64,000 nt of DNA from Pseudomonas lurida (GTDB taxonomy: Bacteria; Pseudomonadota; Gammaproteobacteria; Pseudomonadales; Pseudomonadaceae): positions 22,962 to 86,961 of the forward strand of contig NZ_JAAMRE010000030.1 in the NCBI RefSeq assembly GCF_013522705.1, written 5' to 3'. Position numbers and translations under genes: made by a program. The notes under the pieces are model-generated. The model was given only the letters and a program-made list of their open reading frames with translations. It did no database searches and had not been told where the DNA came from. Positions 14,799-24,188 of this stretch are shown here, piece after piece; position 1 is the first letter of the stretch, and each line of letters starts with the position of its first letter.

Positions 14799-15512
14799 TT
14801 AAAGCGGTACGCCCAGACGGTTGGCGACTTCTTCGTAGGCTTCGATGACATCACCGAGGCCCTGACGGAAGCGGTCCTTGTCCATCTTCTTCTTGGTGTC
14901 CTTGTCCCACAGGCGGCAGCCGTCCGGGCTGAACTCGTCACCCAGGACGATGGAGCCGTCATGGAATACGCCGAATTCCAGTTTGAAGTCCACCAACAGC
15001 AGGCCGGCGTCGTCGAACAGCTTGCTCAGCACGTCGTTGACCTTGAGGGACAATTCCTTCATGCGCGCCAATTGCTCGGCGGTGCCCCAGCCGAAAGCCA
15101 CAACGTGGGACTCGTTGATGAACGGGTCGCCCTTGGCATCGTCTTTCAGGAACAGTTCGAAGGTGTAAGGGTTTAGCTTGAGGCCCTCCTCCACACCCAG
15201 GCGCTTGACCAGGCTGCCGGCGGCGTAGTTACGCACGACGCACTCGACCGGGATCATGTCCAGTTTCTTCACCAGGCATTCGTTGTCGCCCAGCAGCTTG
15301 TCGAATTGGGTCGGAATACCGGCCGCTTCGAGCTTCTGCATGATGAAGGCATTGAACTTGTTGTTCACCATGCCCTTGCGATCAAGTTGCTCGATGCGCT
15401 TGCCGTCGAACGCCGAGGTGTCGTTGCGAAACAGCAGGATCAGGCGGTTGGCGTCGTCGGTCTTGTACACCGACTTGGCTTTGCCGCGGTAGAGTTCTTC
15501 ACGTTTTTCCAT
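14799..15512 (-). CDS. purC: Phosphoribosylaminoimidazole-succinocarboxamide synthase (SAICAR synthetase)
   Basis: The 237-residue protein is full length for bacterial PurC. Visible landmarks are ELYRGKAKSVYKTDD (phosphate-loop region), LLFRNDTSAFDG, VECVVRNYAAGS and LVDFKLEFG...DEFSPDGCRLW, the two signature motifs of the family. It joins aspartate to CAIR with ATP in step 8 of purine synthesis, in the cytoplasm. It is the first core gene beyond tRNA-Ser and follows the metallo-hydrolase and bamC genes on the minus strand. Confidence 0.97.
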   Translation of the reverse strand: MEKREELYRGKAKSVYKTDDANRLILLFRNDTSAFDGKRIEQLDRKGMVNNKFNAFIMQKLEAAGIPTQFDKLLGDNECLVKKLDMIPVECVVRNYAAGSLVKRLGVEEGLKLNPYTFELFLKDDAKGDPFINESHVVAFGWGTAEQLARMKELSLKVNDVLSKLFDDAGLLLVDFKLEFGVFHDGSIVLGDEFSPDGCRLWDKDTKKKMDKDRFRQGLGDVIEAYEEVANRLGVPL

Positions 15513-15539
15513 GATGGGCTCCGCTTTGAGTGAGGTGGG

Positions 15540-16298
15540 CTAGGCGATATGTCGCCAGTCGAGCCCTGAATCTTGATCGGCCAGTTGCAGCCAGTCCGGG
15601 TCGCACCCGAGGGTGTCGACAAAACATTGCCGGGCAAGCGTCGGCAGGTTGTTCTTGCTGCTCAGGTGGGCCAGGACCAGATGTTGCAGGTCTTGCCAGC
15701 CCAACTCATACACCAGGTACGCCGCCTGGTGGTTGTTCAAATGCCCCCGTTCGCCGCCCACCCGCTGCTTGAGAAAATACGGGTAGTGACCACGCGCCAG
15801 CAGGTCTCGACAGTGGTTGGACTCGATCATCAAGGCATCGAGGTTGCGGTAACCGTCCAGCACCTTGGCACAGTAGGAACCCAGGTCGGTGAGCACGCCG
15901 AAACGCCGCTCCCCATCGCTGAAGACATACTGCGTCGGTTCCTGAGCGTCGTGCGCGACGGCAATCACGTCGATGCTCAAGGCACCGACCTGCAACGTCT
16001 CGCCACCGGCCAGGAAACCTGCGGGTTCAATGGGTTTGCGCATCCCGCGCAAGGTACCGCGACTCAAGTACACCGGAAGATTGTAGCGCCGAGACAGCAA
16101 ACCCACGCCATGCACGTGGTCGGCATGTTCGTGGGTCACCAGAATCGCGCTCAGCTGCGTGGGGTGAACCCCCAGGCGCAGCAGGCGTCGCTCGGTTTCC
16201 CGCAGCGAGAAACCACAATCGACCAGCACATACGTGTCGTCATGGGCGACCAGCGTGCCGTTCCCTTGGCTACCGCTGCCGAGAACGGCAAAACGCAT
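15540..16298 (-). CDS. MBL-fold metallo-hydrolase, WalJ/YycJ-like
   Basis: The 252-residue protein begins MRFAVLGSGSQGNGTLV, then carries the metallo-beta-lactamase metal motif THEHADH at about residues 56-62, MIESNH further on and a final H in VLAHLSSKNN. This matches WalJ/YycJ-type hydrolases, believed to act on nucleic acids or nucleotides, though the substrate is not settled. It starts 4 bp after the bamC stop codon, so the two are co-transcribed, with purC downstream. No signal peptide, therefore cytoplasmic. Confidence 0.88.
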   Translation of the reverse strand: MRFAVLGSGSQGNGTLVAHDDTYVLVDCGFSLRETERRLLRLGVHPTQLSAILVTHEHADHVHGVGLLSRRYNLPVYLSRGTLRGMRKPIEPAGFLAGGETLQVGALSIDVIAVAHDAQEPTQYVFSDGERRFGVLTDLGSYCAKVLDGYRNLDALMIESNHCRDLLARGHYPYFLKQRVGGERGHLNNHQAAYLVYELGWQDLQHLVLAHLSSKNNLPTLARQCFVDTLGCDPDWLQLADQDSGLDWRHIA

Positions 16299-16302
16299 CG
16301 GA

Positions 16303-17418
16303 TCAGCCCAGGTTGTCCTGAATCACGCCCAACACTTTGCGCGCTGTTTCAGCCGGCGCTACGGTGTTGATGTTCTTCTCGACCGTGACTTGCACGGTTT
16401 CGCCAACCTTGCTCAAACGGACCTGATAACGCTCGGCGCGGGTCTCGACTTCTTCCTTGGTCGGTGTGCTGCCAAACAACTTGCCGAAGAAACCAGGCTC
16501 GTCATCCTTACGCTCGGCCTTTTCGGCGACGTTGATGTAGTAAAGACCCAGGCTGCGGTTGATGTCTTCAACGCGCCATGGGCCTTGCTCCAAGGCACGG
16601 CCGACGCTGGCCCAGGCGCGATCCAGGTCTTCACCCAGGTTCAGCACCACGTTGCCGCTGCCGTCCTCGGTGAGGCTGACGCGGCTTGGGGTGTCGTAAT
16701 CGCGGGCAGCGAGCAGCGAGACCGAACCGCCCTTCTCGGAGATCCGGCTCATGCTGGCCAGCATTTCATCGACCAGTGCAGAGTCGACACCGGTATTGAC
16801 CGAGCGATTGGTGAACTCGACGTTGGACGTGCTGCCGGCAGGGCGCTCGGCGCTCACCACATAGACTTCACTGGTATTGCGCTGTACGCCGGGTTCGATC
16901 CGCACGCGCACACGCGTTTCGCTATCGGCGGCGACGCCACCGGCTTGCAGGCGCTTGGCCATGCTGGCGGACAATTCATTGCCCTGCTGCCACGCAGTGG
17001 TGAATTCACCGGTCTGCGGACGTTGTTCGTCAATGCGGAAACCGTTGTCCTGGAAGAACTGCACCGCCACCGGCCAGACTTCGGCAGGTGGGCGTTGAGC
17101 AACGATCCAGCGCGAGTCGCCGCTTTTCTGCAGGCTGTAGTCGCTGGCATCGGCCACGGCCGCGATCGGCTGTGGACGTGGCACCACGTACTCACCCTTG
17201 GTGGTGTCATCGGCGACGTTGCGTGGAATCGGCAGCAATGGGTCAAGGCGCTTGGCGACATTGACGTCCGGCGGCAATTGCATCGGTTTGGTTGCTTGTG
17301 CTTCCAGATAATCGCTGCCGCGGTCACGGAAGTAGCCTTCCGGGCCCCAGATCCAACCGCAGCCGCTGGTGCTGGAGATAATCAAGGCAAGTGCGGAAAG
17401 TCCGGCCAATCGCTTCAT
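16303..17418 (-). CDS. bamC: Outer membrane assembly lipoprotein BamC
   Basis: The start at 17418 gives a lipoprotein signal MKRLAGLSALALIISSTSGC with Cys20 as the lipid-modified residue, followed by the unstructured WIWGPEGYFRDRGSDYLEA segment that contacts BamD. Two helix-grip domains follow (about residues 95-210 and 225-340). The 371-residue length is normal for pseudomonads. BamC is an accessory subunit of the BAM complex that inserts beta-barrel proteins. It is 17 bp downstream of dapA on the same strand, the classical dapA-bamC pair. Confidence 0.95.
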   Translation of the reverse strand: MKRLAGLSALALIISSTSGCGWIWGPEGYFRDRGSDYLEAQATKPMQLPPDVNVAKRLDPLLPIPRNVADDTTKGEYVVPRPQPIAAVADASDYSLQKSGDSRWIVAQRPPAEVWPVAVQFFQDNGFRIDEQRPQTGEFTTAWQQGNELSASMAKRLQAGGVAADSETRVRVRIEPGVQRNTSEVYVVSAERPAGSTSNVEFTNRSVNTGVDSALVDEMLASMSRISEKGGSVSLLAARDYDTPSRVSLTEDGSGNVVLNLGEDLDRAWASVGRALEQGPWRVEDINRSLGLYYINVAEKAERKDDEPGFFGKLFGSTPTKEEVETRAERYQVRLSKVGETVQVTVEKNINTVAPAETARKVLGVIQDNLG

Positions 17419-17435
17419 GCGTAGTGCTTCCTCAA

Positions 17436-18314
17436 TTAAACCAGGACGCCGGACTGGCGCAGGGCCTGTCGCAGCGGTTCGTGACAGGCTTCGCTGAGAC
17501 GGGTGAGCGGCAGACGGATACCGTCCGGCATCATGCCCATCTCGAACAGCGCCCATTTCACGGGAATAGGGTTGGATTCGATAAACAGTGTCTTGTTGAG
17601 CGGCATCAGCTTCTCGTGGATCGCACGGGCTTTGGCGGCATCGCCGGCGAGAGCGGCGGCGCACATGTCGCTCATGGCACGGGGGGCCACGTTGGCGGTC
17701 ACGGAGATATTGCCCTTGCCGCCCAGCAGGATCAGCTCGACGGCAGTGGCGTCGTCACCGGAATACACCAGGAAGTCGGCGCTCACGCTGGCCAGGATGT
17801 CCTTGGCGCGCTGCAGGTCGCCGGTGGCTTCCTTGATGCCGACGATGTTCGGCACGGTGGACAGGCGGATTACGGTCTCGGCCTTCATGTCGCAGGCGGT
17901 ACGGCCCGGCACGTTATAGAGGATCTGCGGAATGTCGACGGCTTCGGCAATGGTGCGGAAGTGCTGGTAAAGGCCTTCCTGGGTCGGCTTGTTGTAGTAC
18001 GGGGTCACCAGCAGGCAGGCATCTGCACCGGCTTTCTTGGCGTTTTTGGTCAGTTCGATCGCTTCACGCGTCGAATTGGCGCCCGTGCCGGCGATGACCG
18101 CGATACGCCCGGCCACGCGCTTGACCACGAACTCGATGACCTGGATATGTTCTTCCACATCGAGTGTGGCCGATTCACCCGTGGTGCCGACCGCAACAAT
18201 GGCATTGGTGCCTTCTTGCAGGTGGAAGTCCACCAGTTTGCCCAGGCTGTCCCAGTCGAGATGACCTTGTGCATCCATGGGTGTGACCAGTGCCACCATA
18301 CTGCCCGCAATCAT
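17436..18314 (-). CDS. dapA: 4-hydroxy-tetrahydrodipicolinate synthase
   Basis: Starting at the ATG at 18314 (MIAGSMVALVTPMDAQGHLD), the 292-residue protein is full length. It shows GTTGES for pyruvate binding, the YNVPGRTACDM block with the catalytic Tyr and IVGIKEATGD with the Schiff-base Lys. It condenses pyruvate with aspartate semialdehyde, the first step of lysine and diaminopimelate synthesis. It leads the dapA-bamC operon and is divergent from gcvR. Confidence 0.97.
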   Translation of the reverse strand: MIAGSMVALVTPMDAQGHLDWDSLGKLVDFHLQEGTNAIVAVGTTGESATLDVEEHIQVIEFVVKRVAGRIAVIAGTGANSTREAIELTKNAKKAGADACLLVTPYYNKPTQEGLYQHFRTIAEAVDIPQILYNVPGRTACDMKAETVIRLSTVPNIVGIKEATGDLQRAKDILASVSADFLVYSGDDATAVELILLGGKGNISVTANVAPRAMSDMCAAALAGDAAKARAIHEKLMPLNKTLFIESNPIPVKWALFEMGMMPDGIRLPLTRLSEACHEPLRQALRQSGVLV

Positions 18315-18587
18315 GCAACCGCTCCTGCCGGAAAAAGAGAGCCGTAATGGTACTGGCGCCAAGATGCTTGCACAAGCGAAGTACCGCGTGAGGATGCGTT
18401 CTGACGCAACTAAACGGCGATCGATGCCATCATCGGGCCAAAGGGCGATTCGAGGACCGCTGGAATCGGGCCGATGACGCAATGAAATCGCCACCTCCTA
18501 GCCCTTGGCGACGCTTTTCGCTACCCTTGATCCTTTGATCGATACGGCCCTCTCGGTATCGACCGCTCATCGCTTTAGGAAGGCTGC

Positions 18588-19148
18588 ATGTCCACCCCCA
18601 CAGTTCGCGAACAATTCCTTGTTATCAGTGCCCTCGGCGCCAACCCCATGGAGCTGACCAACGTCCTGTGCCGCGCCAGCCATGAGAACCGCTGCGCCGT
18701 CGTAACCTCTCGCCTGACCCGCCATGGCGAGTGCAGCGCCCTGGTGCTGCAGATTTCCGGGACCTGGGACGCCCTGGCGCGCCTGGAGACCGGCCTGCCG
18801 GGCCTGGCCAAGAAGCATGACTTCACCGTTAACGTGGTACGCAGTGCGGCCCTGGAGAACCGTCCCCAGGCCCTGCCTTACGTAGCTTATGTCAGCTCGG
18901 CCTACCGTTCGGACATCGTCAATGAGCTGTGCCAGTTCTTCATCGACCATAACGTCGAGCTGGAGAACCTGACGTGCGACACCTACCAGGCGCCGCAGAC
19001 CGGCGGCACCATGCTCAACGCCACATTCACCGTGACGTTGCCGGCCGGCGTGCAGATCAGTTGGCTGCGCGACCAGTTCCTGGATTTCGCCGATGCGCTG
19101 AACCTCGACGCCCTGATCGAACCGTGGCGACCACAGAACCCAATGTAA
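18588..19148 (+). CDS. gcvR: Glycine cleavage system transcriptional repressor GcvR, ACT domains
   Basis: The 186-residue protein consists of two ACT domains (about 8-85 and 94-172). The first contains REQFLVISALGANPMELTNV and the second YVAYVSSAYRSDIVNELCQF. In enterobacteria GcvR binds GcvA and blocks activation of the glycine cleavage operon; the Pseudomonas homologue is named by similarity. It lies 10 bp upstream of bcp, a gene pair conserved in Pseudomonas. The ribosome site AGGA precedes the ATG. Confidence 0.88.
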   Translation: MSTPTVREQFLVISALGANPMELTNVLCRASHENRCAVVTSRLTRHGECSALVLQISGTWDALARLETGLPGLAKKHDFTVNVVRSAALENRPQALPYVAYVSSAYRSDIVNELCQFFIDHNVELENLTCDTYQAPQTGGTMLNATFTVTLPAGVQISWLRDQFLDFADALNLDALIEPWRPQNPM

Positions 19149-19158
19149 GGATGTACCC

Positions 19159-19632
19159 ATGGCGGTAGTCATCGACCAACCCGTACCCGACTTCGAAGCC
19201 CAGGCCACCAGCGGCCGGACGTTCAGCCTGGCCGCCCTCAAGGGCAAGCAGGTGGTGCTCTACTTTTACCCCAAGGACAGCACGCCGGGCTGCACCACCC
19301 AGGGCCAGGGCTTCCGCGACCAGCACGCAGCGTTCCAGGCTGCCGACACCGAAGTGTTCGGCGTGTCGCGCGACAGCGTGAAGTCCCACGAAAACTTCAA
19401 AGCCAAGCAAGCATTCCCCTTTGAGCTGCTCAGCGACAAGGACGAAGCGGTCTGCCAGCTGTTTGACGTGATCAAGTTGAAGAAGCTGTATGGCAAGGAA
19501 TACCTGGGCGTGGACCGCAGCACGTTCCTGATCGATAAAGACGGTGTGCTGCGCCAGGAATGGCGCGGCGTGAAAGTGCCGGGGCATGTGGATGCGGTGC
19601 TGGCCGCCGCCCAGGCCTTGAACAAGGCCTGA
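19159..19632 (+). CDS. bcp: Thioredoxin-dependent peroxiredoxin Bcp/PrxQ
   Basis: The 157-residue protein has the peroxidatic Cys in PKDSTPGCTTQGQGFRD. The resolving Cys that PrxQ enzymes often have five residues later is replaced by Gly, so it may use another Cys (EAVCQLF) or act as a 1-Cys enzyme. Other landmarks are VVLYFYP, VFGVSRDSVKSHENF and DRSTFLIDKDG. It reduces hydrogen and organic peroxides in the cytoplasm. It forms an operon with gcvR and is followed by a hairpin at 19643-19668. Confidence 0.95.
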   Translation: MAVVIDQPVPDFEAQATSGRTFSLAALKGKQVVLYFYPKDSTPGCTTQGQGFRDQHAAFQAADTEVFGVSRDSVKSHENFKAKQAFPFELLSDKDEAVCQLFDVIKLKKLYGKEYLGVDRSTFLIDKDGVLRQEWRGVKVPGHVDAVLAAAQALNKA

Positions 19633-19642
19633 ACCGGCATCG

Positions 19643-19668
19643 GCAGGCGAGGGCCTGCTCTCGCCTGC
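19643..19668. repeat. Short palindromic hairpin after bcp
   Basis: The arms GCAGGCGAG and CTCGCCTGC are separated by 8 bases. No T-run follows, so it is either a REP-like element or a weak terminator between the convergent bcp and tusA-like genes. Confidence 0.5.
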
Positions 19669-19689
19669 AGCGGCAGCGGGCCAGACAGA

Positions 19690-19929
19690 TCAGGCCTTGC
19701 GCAACCAATACCGGTACACACCGCAGGCATCTTCTTCGCGCAACAAGGTGTGCCCGGCCAGTTTGGCGAAGGTACGGAAGTCGCGCTGCGAGCCTGCATC
19801 GGTGGCGATCACCTTGAGCACCGCACCGCTGGCCAATCGATTGAGCTCCAGCTTGGCCTTGAGCAAGGGCAACGGGCAATTGAGGCCGCTGGCATCAAGC
19901 TCGGCGTCGAAGGCGATGGGGTCGGTCAT
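19690..19929 (-). CDS. TusA-family sulfurtransferase
   Basis: The 79-residue protein has the TusA fold with the persulfide-carrying Cys in DASGLNCPLPLLKAK (Cys18) and the ATDAGSQRDF loop. TusA proteins relay sulfur for thiouridine or molybdenum cofactor synthesis. The P. aeruginosa homologue next to the same protease gene is known to influence molybdoenzyme activity. It is divergent from the BepA-like gene, sharing a 95-bp promoter region. Confidence 0.88.
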   Translation of the reverse strand: MTDPIAFDAELDASGLNCPLPLLKAKLELNRLASGAVLKVIATDAGSQRDFRTFAKLAGHTLLREEDACGVYRYWLRKA

Positions 19930-20024
19930 GTCTTACTCCGGGACAAGCATTCGGGGCGCTTAGAATATCTGGTCCGAAGCTCAGTGTCCGGCTACAGTAA
20001 GCTCTTTGTCGAAAGGCCTCGTGC

Positions 20025-21458
20025 ATGAATTTTTTGCGCCCTTCCCTGCTGACGCTGGCCTGTCTGCTGGCCTCTCCCGGCTTCGCCGATGACTTGCCGT
20101 CGCTGGGCGACGCCAGTTCTGCCATTGTCTCGCCGCAACAGGAATACCAACTGGGTCGTGCCTGGCTGGCGTACCTGCGGGGCCAGGTCTCGCAGCTCAA
20201 CGACCCCCAACTCAAGGATTATGTTGAAACCAGCGTCTACAAGCTGGTGGAGACCAGCCAGGTCAACGACCGGCGCCTGGAATTCATCCTGATCAACAGC
20301 CCGCAATTGAACGCCTTTGCCGCACCGGGCGGGATTGTCGGGGTCAACGGCGGACTGTTCCTCAATGCCCAGACCGAAGGCGAATACGCCTCGGTGCTGG
20401 CTCACGAGCTGGCTCACTTATCCCAGCGCCACTTCGCACGAGGCGTTGAAGCACAACAGCGCATGCAGGTACCGATGATGGCCGCACTGCTCGGCGGCAT
20501 CATCGCTGCCGCAGCAGGCGCGGGCGACGCTGGCATTGCAGCGATTGCCGGCACTCAGGCCGCAGCGATCCAGGAGCAGCGTCGTTTTTCCCGGCAGAAT
20601 GAACAAGAGGCCGACCGCATCGGCATCGTCAATCTGGAAAAAGCCGGTTACGACCCACGCTCGATGCCAACCATGTTCGAGCGCTTGATGCGCCAATACC
20701 GCTTCGACGCCAAGCCACCGGAATTCCTGTTGACTCACCCGGTAACCGAGTCCCGGATCGCCGACACCCGCAACCGCGCCGAACAAGCCAAGCCCGGCGG
20801 CAAGGAAGACAGCCTGCGCTACCAGTTGATTCGCGCACGGGTGCAGTTGAAATACGAAGACACCCCAGGCCTGGCTGCGAAACGCTTCCAGGCACAGCTC
20901 GACGAAAATCCAAAGAACGATGTGGCGCGCTACGGCCTCGCCATTGCTCAGATCAAAGGCACGAAACTCAAGGAAGCACGGGAAAACCTGGCGCCGCTGC
21001 TGGCTAAGGCTCCCAACGATATCACCTACAACCTGGCGCAGATCGAGCTGGACATCATCAACAACCGCCTGCCCGATGCCCAGCAACGCACCGACAAGAT
21101 GCTCACCCAATACCCCAGTAACTACCCGCTGAATCAGGTCCGGGTCGACCTGCTGCTCAAGCAGAATCGCACCGCCGATGCGGAAAAGGCCCTGGATGCG
21201 CTGCTCAAATCCCGCCCGGATGATCCGGACGTGTGGTATCAGGTCGCCGAGACGCGCGGTTTGTCCGGCAACATCATCGGCCTGCACCAGGCCCGCGCCG
21301 AATACTTCGCGCTGGTAGGCGACTTCCAGCAGGCTATCCAACAATTGGACTTTGCCAAGCGCCGTGCCGGCAACAACTTCCCGCTGTCGTCGCGGATCGA
21401 TGCGCGCCAGCGTGAGTTGATCGAACAGGAACGACTGGTCAAAGGGATGATGAGCTGA
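20025..21458 (+). CDS. bepA: M48-family periplasmic metalloprotease with TPR repeats, BepA-like
   Basis: A signal peptide (MNFLRPSLLTLACLLASPGF, cleaved near residue 21) is followed by a zinc protease domain with HELAH at 127-131 and the third ligand in QNEQEADRIG. The C-terminal half (about 270-470) is made of TPR repeats. BepA degrades stalled outer-membrane proteins and helps assemble LptD in the periplasm. The length of 477 residues is right for the family. It ends just before a bidirectional terminator shared with mucD. Confidence 0.92.
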   Translation: MNFLRPSLLTLACLLASPGFADDLPSLGDASSAIVSPQQEYQLGRAWLAYLRGQVSQLNDPQLKDYVETSVYKLVETSQVNDRRLEFILINSPQLNAFAAPGGIVGVNGGLFLNAQTEGEYASVLAHELAHLSQRHFARGVEAQQRMQVPMMAALLGGIIAAAAGAGDAGIAAIAGTQAAAIQEQRRFSRQNEQEADRIGIVNLEKAGYDPRSMPTMFERLMRQYRFDAKPPEFLLTHPVTESRIADTRNRAEQAKPGGKEDSLRYQLIRARVQLKYEDTPGLAAKRFQAQLDENPKNDVARYGLAIAQIKGTKLKEARENLAPLLAKAPNDITYNLAQIELDIINNRLPDAQQRTDKMLTQYPSNYPLNQVRVDLLLKQNRTADAEKALDALLKSRPDDPDVWYQVAETRGLSGNIIGLHQARAEYFALVGDFQQAIQQLDFAKRRAGNNFPLSSRIDARQRELIEQERLVKGMMS

Positions 21459-21471
21459 ATCCATCGCCCAC

Positions 21472-21511
21472 AAAAAAGCCCCGCTCTCTCTAAAGGAAAG
21501 CGGGGCTTTTT
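21472..21511. terminator. Bidirectional terminator between bepA and mucD
   Basis: AAAAAAGCCCCGCT pairs with AGCGGGGCTTTTT around a short loop. A and T runs on both sides serve both convergent genes. Confidence 0.92.
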
Positions 21512-21525
21512 ATTGAGCTGGCGCG

Positions 21526-22968
21526 TTACTCGGCCAGTTTGAACGTAATGAAGCTGGCACGGCCTTGACGCAGTACACGCATCGACACAGAACGATTCTT
21601 CGGCAGCGCTTTGGCAATGTCAGTGAACTGCTTGGTCGTGTCGATCGCCTGGTTGTTCAGGTGCGTAATCACATCACCCGGTTGCAGACCGATCAACGCG
21701 GCAGGCCCATCCTGCACTTCCTTGATTACCACACCGCTCTTGAGGTCGAAGCTCTTCTTCTGCTCGTCAGTCAGCTCGGCCACCGCAATGCCCAGGCGAT
21801 TGCTGCTGCGCTCGGCGCCCGGCTTGGTATTACCCAGCGCATCCAGGGTGGCGCCTTCTTCAGGAATGGCGCCGACGGTCAGCTCCACATTCTGACGCTT
21901 TCCATCACGGATCACTTCGAGCTTGGCTTTACTGCCCGCCTTCAATGCACCGACCAGATGCGGCAGGTCGGCCGACATGATGATCGGCTGGCCATTCATG
22001 CTCAGGATCACGTCACCGACCTGCAGGCCACCCTTGGCGGCCGGACCATTGTCCTGAATCTGCGCAACCAGTGCGCCCGCCGGTTTGTCGAGCCCGAAGG
22101 ATTCAGCCAGGTCCTTGTTCACTTCCTGGATTACCACGCCCAACCAGCCACGACTGACCTTGCCACCGCTTTTGAGCTGATTGGAAACATCCATGGCCAC
22201 GTCGATCGGAATGGCAAACGACACGCCCATGAAGCCACCGGAACGGGTATAGATCTGCGAGTTGATCCCTACGACTTCACCCGCCAGATTGAACAGCGGC
22301 CCACCGGAATTACCCGGGTTGATCGGGACGTCAGTCTGGATGAACGGCACGTAGTTTTCATTGGGCAGGCTACGACCAATGGCGCTGACGATACCTTGCG
22401 TTACCGTATGGTCAAAGCCAAAAGGCGAACCGATGGCGACCACCCACTGACCGGCTTTCAGGTCTTGGGACTTGCCCAGTTTCAGCACCGGCAGATCCTT
22501 GCCATCGATCTTTAACAACGCCACATCGGAGCGCGGATCGGTGCCTATCAACTTGGCTTTGAGTTCGCTGCGATCAGCCAGGCGCACGAGGATCTCGTCC
22601 GCATCGGCAATCACGTGATTATTGGTGAGAATGTAACCATCCGGGGAAATGATGAAGCCCGAACCCAGCGATTGCGCTTCACGCTGACCGCCACCACCGC
22701 CACCCCGTGGCGCCCGGGGTTGTGGCATGCCACGCTCGAAAAACTCACGCAACATGGGCGGCAGGCCTTCGAGATCCGGCATCTGCTGGTTCGACACTTT
22801 GCGATCCGGCAGCTTCTGCGTGGTACTGATGTTCACTACGGCTGGCGAGGCCTGCTCAACCAGTTGGGTGAAGTCAGGCAGATCGGCCGCTTGCACAGGC
22901 ACCGCCTGACCCAGCACCAACACCGTGGCGATTATGGATAGATAGGATTTCAAACGTGGTATCGACAT
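21526..22968 (-). CDS. mucD: Periplasmic serine protease MucD (DegP/HtrA family)
   Basis: The 480-residue protein has a signal peptide (to about residue 28), a trypsin-like domain with His118 (LTNNHVI), Asp148 (RSDVALL) and Ser221 (GNSGGP), and two PDZ domains (about 275-365 and 390-475). A glycine-rich insert (89-94) lies in the LA loop. MucD degrades misfolded envelope proteins and so keeps AlgU activation low. It is the last gene of the algU-mucA-mucB cluster, separated from mucB by 235 bp with no mucC between, so it may also have its own promoter. Confidence 0.96.
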   Translation of the reverse strand: MSIPRLKSYLSIIATVLVLGQAVPVQAADLPDFTQLVEQASPAVVNISTTQKLPDRKVSNQQMPDLEGLPPMLREFFERGMPQPRAPRGGGGGGQREAQSLGSGFIISPDGYILTNNHVIADADEILVRLADRSELKAKLIGTDPRSDVALLKIDGKDLPVLKLGKSQDLKAGQWVVAIGSPFGFDHTVTQGIVSAIGRSLPNENYVPFIQTDVPINPGNSGGPLFNLAGEVVGINSQIYTRSGGFMGVSFAIPIDVAMDVSNQLKSGGKVSRGWLGVVIQEVNKDLAESFGLDKPAGALVAQIQDNGPAAKGGLQVGDVILSMNGQPIIMSADLPHLVGALKAGSKAKLEVIRDGKRQNVELTVGAIPEEGATLDALGNTKPGAERSSNRLGIAVAELTDEQKKSFDLKSGVVIKEVQDGPAALIGLQPGDVITHLNNQAIDTTKQFTDIAKALPKNRSVSMRVLRQGRASFITFKLAE

Positions 22969-23203
22969 ACAGCTCCCGTTACGACGAGCAGGGTTGAGCG
23001 ACAGGGTTCAATAAACGCCGGAAAACCGCGACCGACGTCTTTGTTCCGCGAACAAAACAAGGCCAGAGCCGACAAGCCCTGACCTATAAAAAACATGGAA
23101 GGTTTTTGCAAGTGAAAATCCTGATCCAGACATTTCATGCTCTCGGCAGCCAGGCGGGCATGGACGTAAGTTGAAAGGTCAAGATGAACATAGGATTAAC
23201 AAC

Positions 23204-24172
23204 TCACGGTGCAGGTTTGGCGGATGCCTTTTTTTCACCGCGCACCGATAACGCGATGCGTTCGGCAGTGCCTATGGGGATTTCTCCTACCACCGTCACC
23301 ATCATTTCGCCATCGACGGTATTCAGACGCCGGGACACTGCGACGGTCGGGCCCAGCTGCGTTCGAGCTTCCGTGACACTGCCATCGCTGATCAGCTCCA
23401 GAAACACCGAGAACCGTGCCAGGCCGTCGTCATACATCATGCTGTCGACGATGGCTTTGGTGTGGACATCCTTTCGCGCACTAGTGCGGGTGAGCTGAAA
23501 CCCCGGCGGCAACCAATCCAAACGCCATATGTGGGTGGGCTGCACCTCAGGCGCACTGCTATTAGCCAGGGCAATGGGCGTGCAGTCCTTACTCGGCTGC
23601 AAGTTGCGATCATCCGGCTGGACCGAGGTGTTCAAGCGCGTGAACTGGAATCGCTCCAGCAGTTGCCCTTGGTCGTTAAGCAGCAGGGATTTGAGCGCGA
23701 GTGCGGTTTCGCGATCCAGATGCAACTCGAACCCATACCGGTATTGATCACGCGGCGTAACGGACACAATCACGGCATTACGACCAGCCACACGGGATTT
23801 TCCGATGACGGCCAGTTCATAAAATTGATTGAGTTTTTGCGGATCAAGCGCGCGCGAAGGTGCATCGCGGGAATTCCCAAGCCCGGGCACTAAAGTGCCG
23901 CTTACGCATTGGGTACGGCCATCCTCTCGCACGACTTCCTGGGCAGAGCCATCGAGCTGCAAAAGGCGCTCTCTGACTTGACCGTTCTGGACACGATGCC
24001 AGATGTCATGGGTGGAAAAACTGCCATTACGTTCATAGACGAACGTACCTTCAAAACTTTGGGTCTGCTCTGCACGCCCAAGTCGATTAAGCCAGTCCTG
24101 CGCTTCATCGGCATGGGCGGGGAGTACAAACCAACCACTGATCAACAGCGTAAGGAGCGGTATGGCGCGCAT
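23204..24172 (-). CDS. mucB: Anti-sigma accessory protein MucB (RseB family)
   Basis: From the ATG at 24172 a signal peptide MRAIPLLTLLISGWFVLPAH precedes the mature protein ADEAQDWLNRLGRAEQTQSF. MucB/RseB proteins have a lipoprotein-like large domain and a smaller C-terminal domain, and the 322-residue length agrees. It binds the periplasmic part of MucA and shields it from AlgW protease until envelope stress or lipid signals release it. It starts 16 bp after mucA. Confidence 0.95.
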   Translation of the reverse strand: MRAIPLLTLLISGWFVLPAHADEAQDWLNRLGRAEQTQSFEGTFVYERNGSFSTHDIWHRVQNGQVRERLLQLDGSAQEVVREDGRTQCVSGTLVPGLGNSRDAPSRALDPQKLNQFYELAVIGKSRVAGRNAVIVSVTPRDQYRYGFELHLDRETALALKSLLLNDQGQLLERFQFTRLNTSVQPDDRNLQPSKDCTPIALANSSAPEVQPTHIWRLDWLPPGFQLTRTSARKDVHTKAIVDSMMYDDGLARFSVFLELISDGSVTEARTQLGPTVAVSRRLNTVDGEMMVTVVGEIPIGTAERIALSVRGEKKASAKPAP

Positions 24173-24188
24173 AAAGCTCCTTATCGGT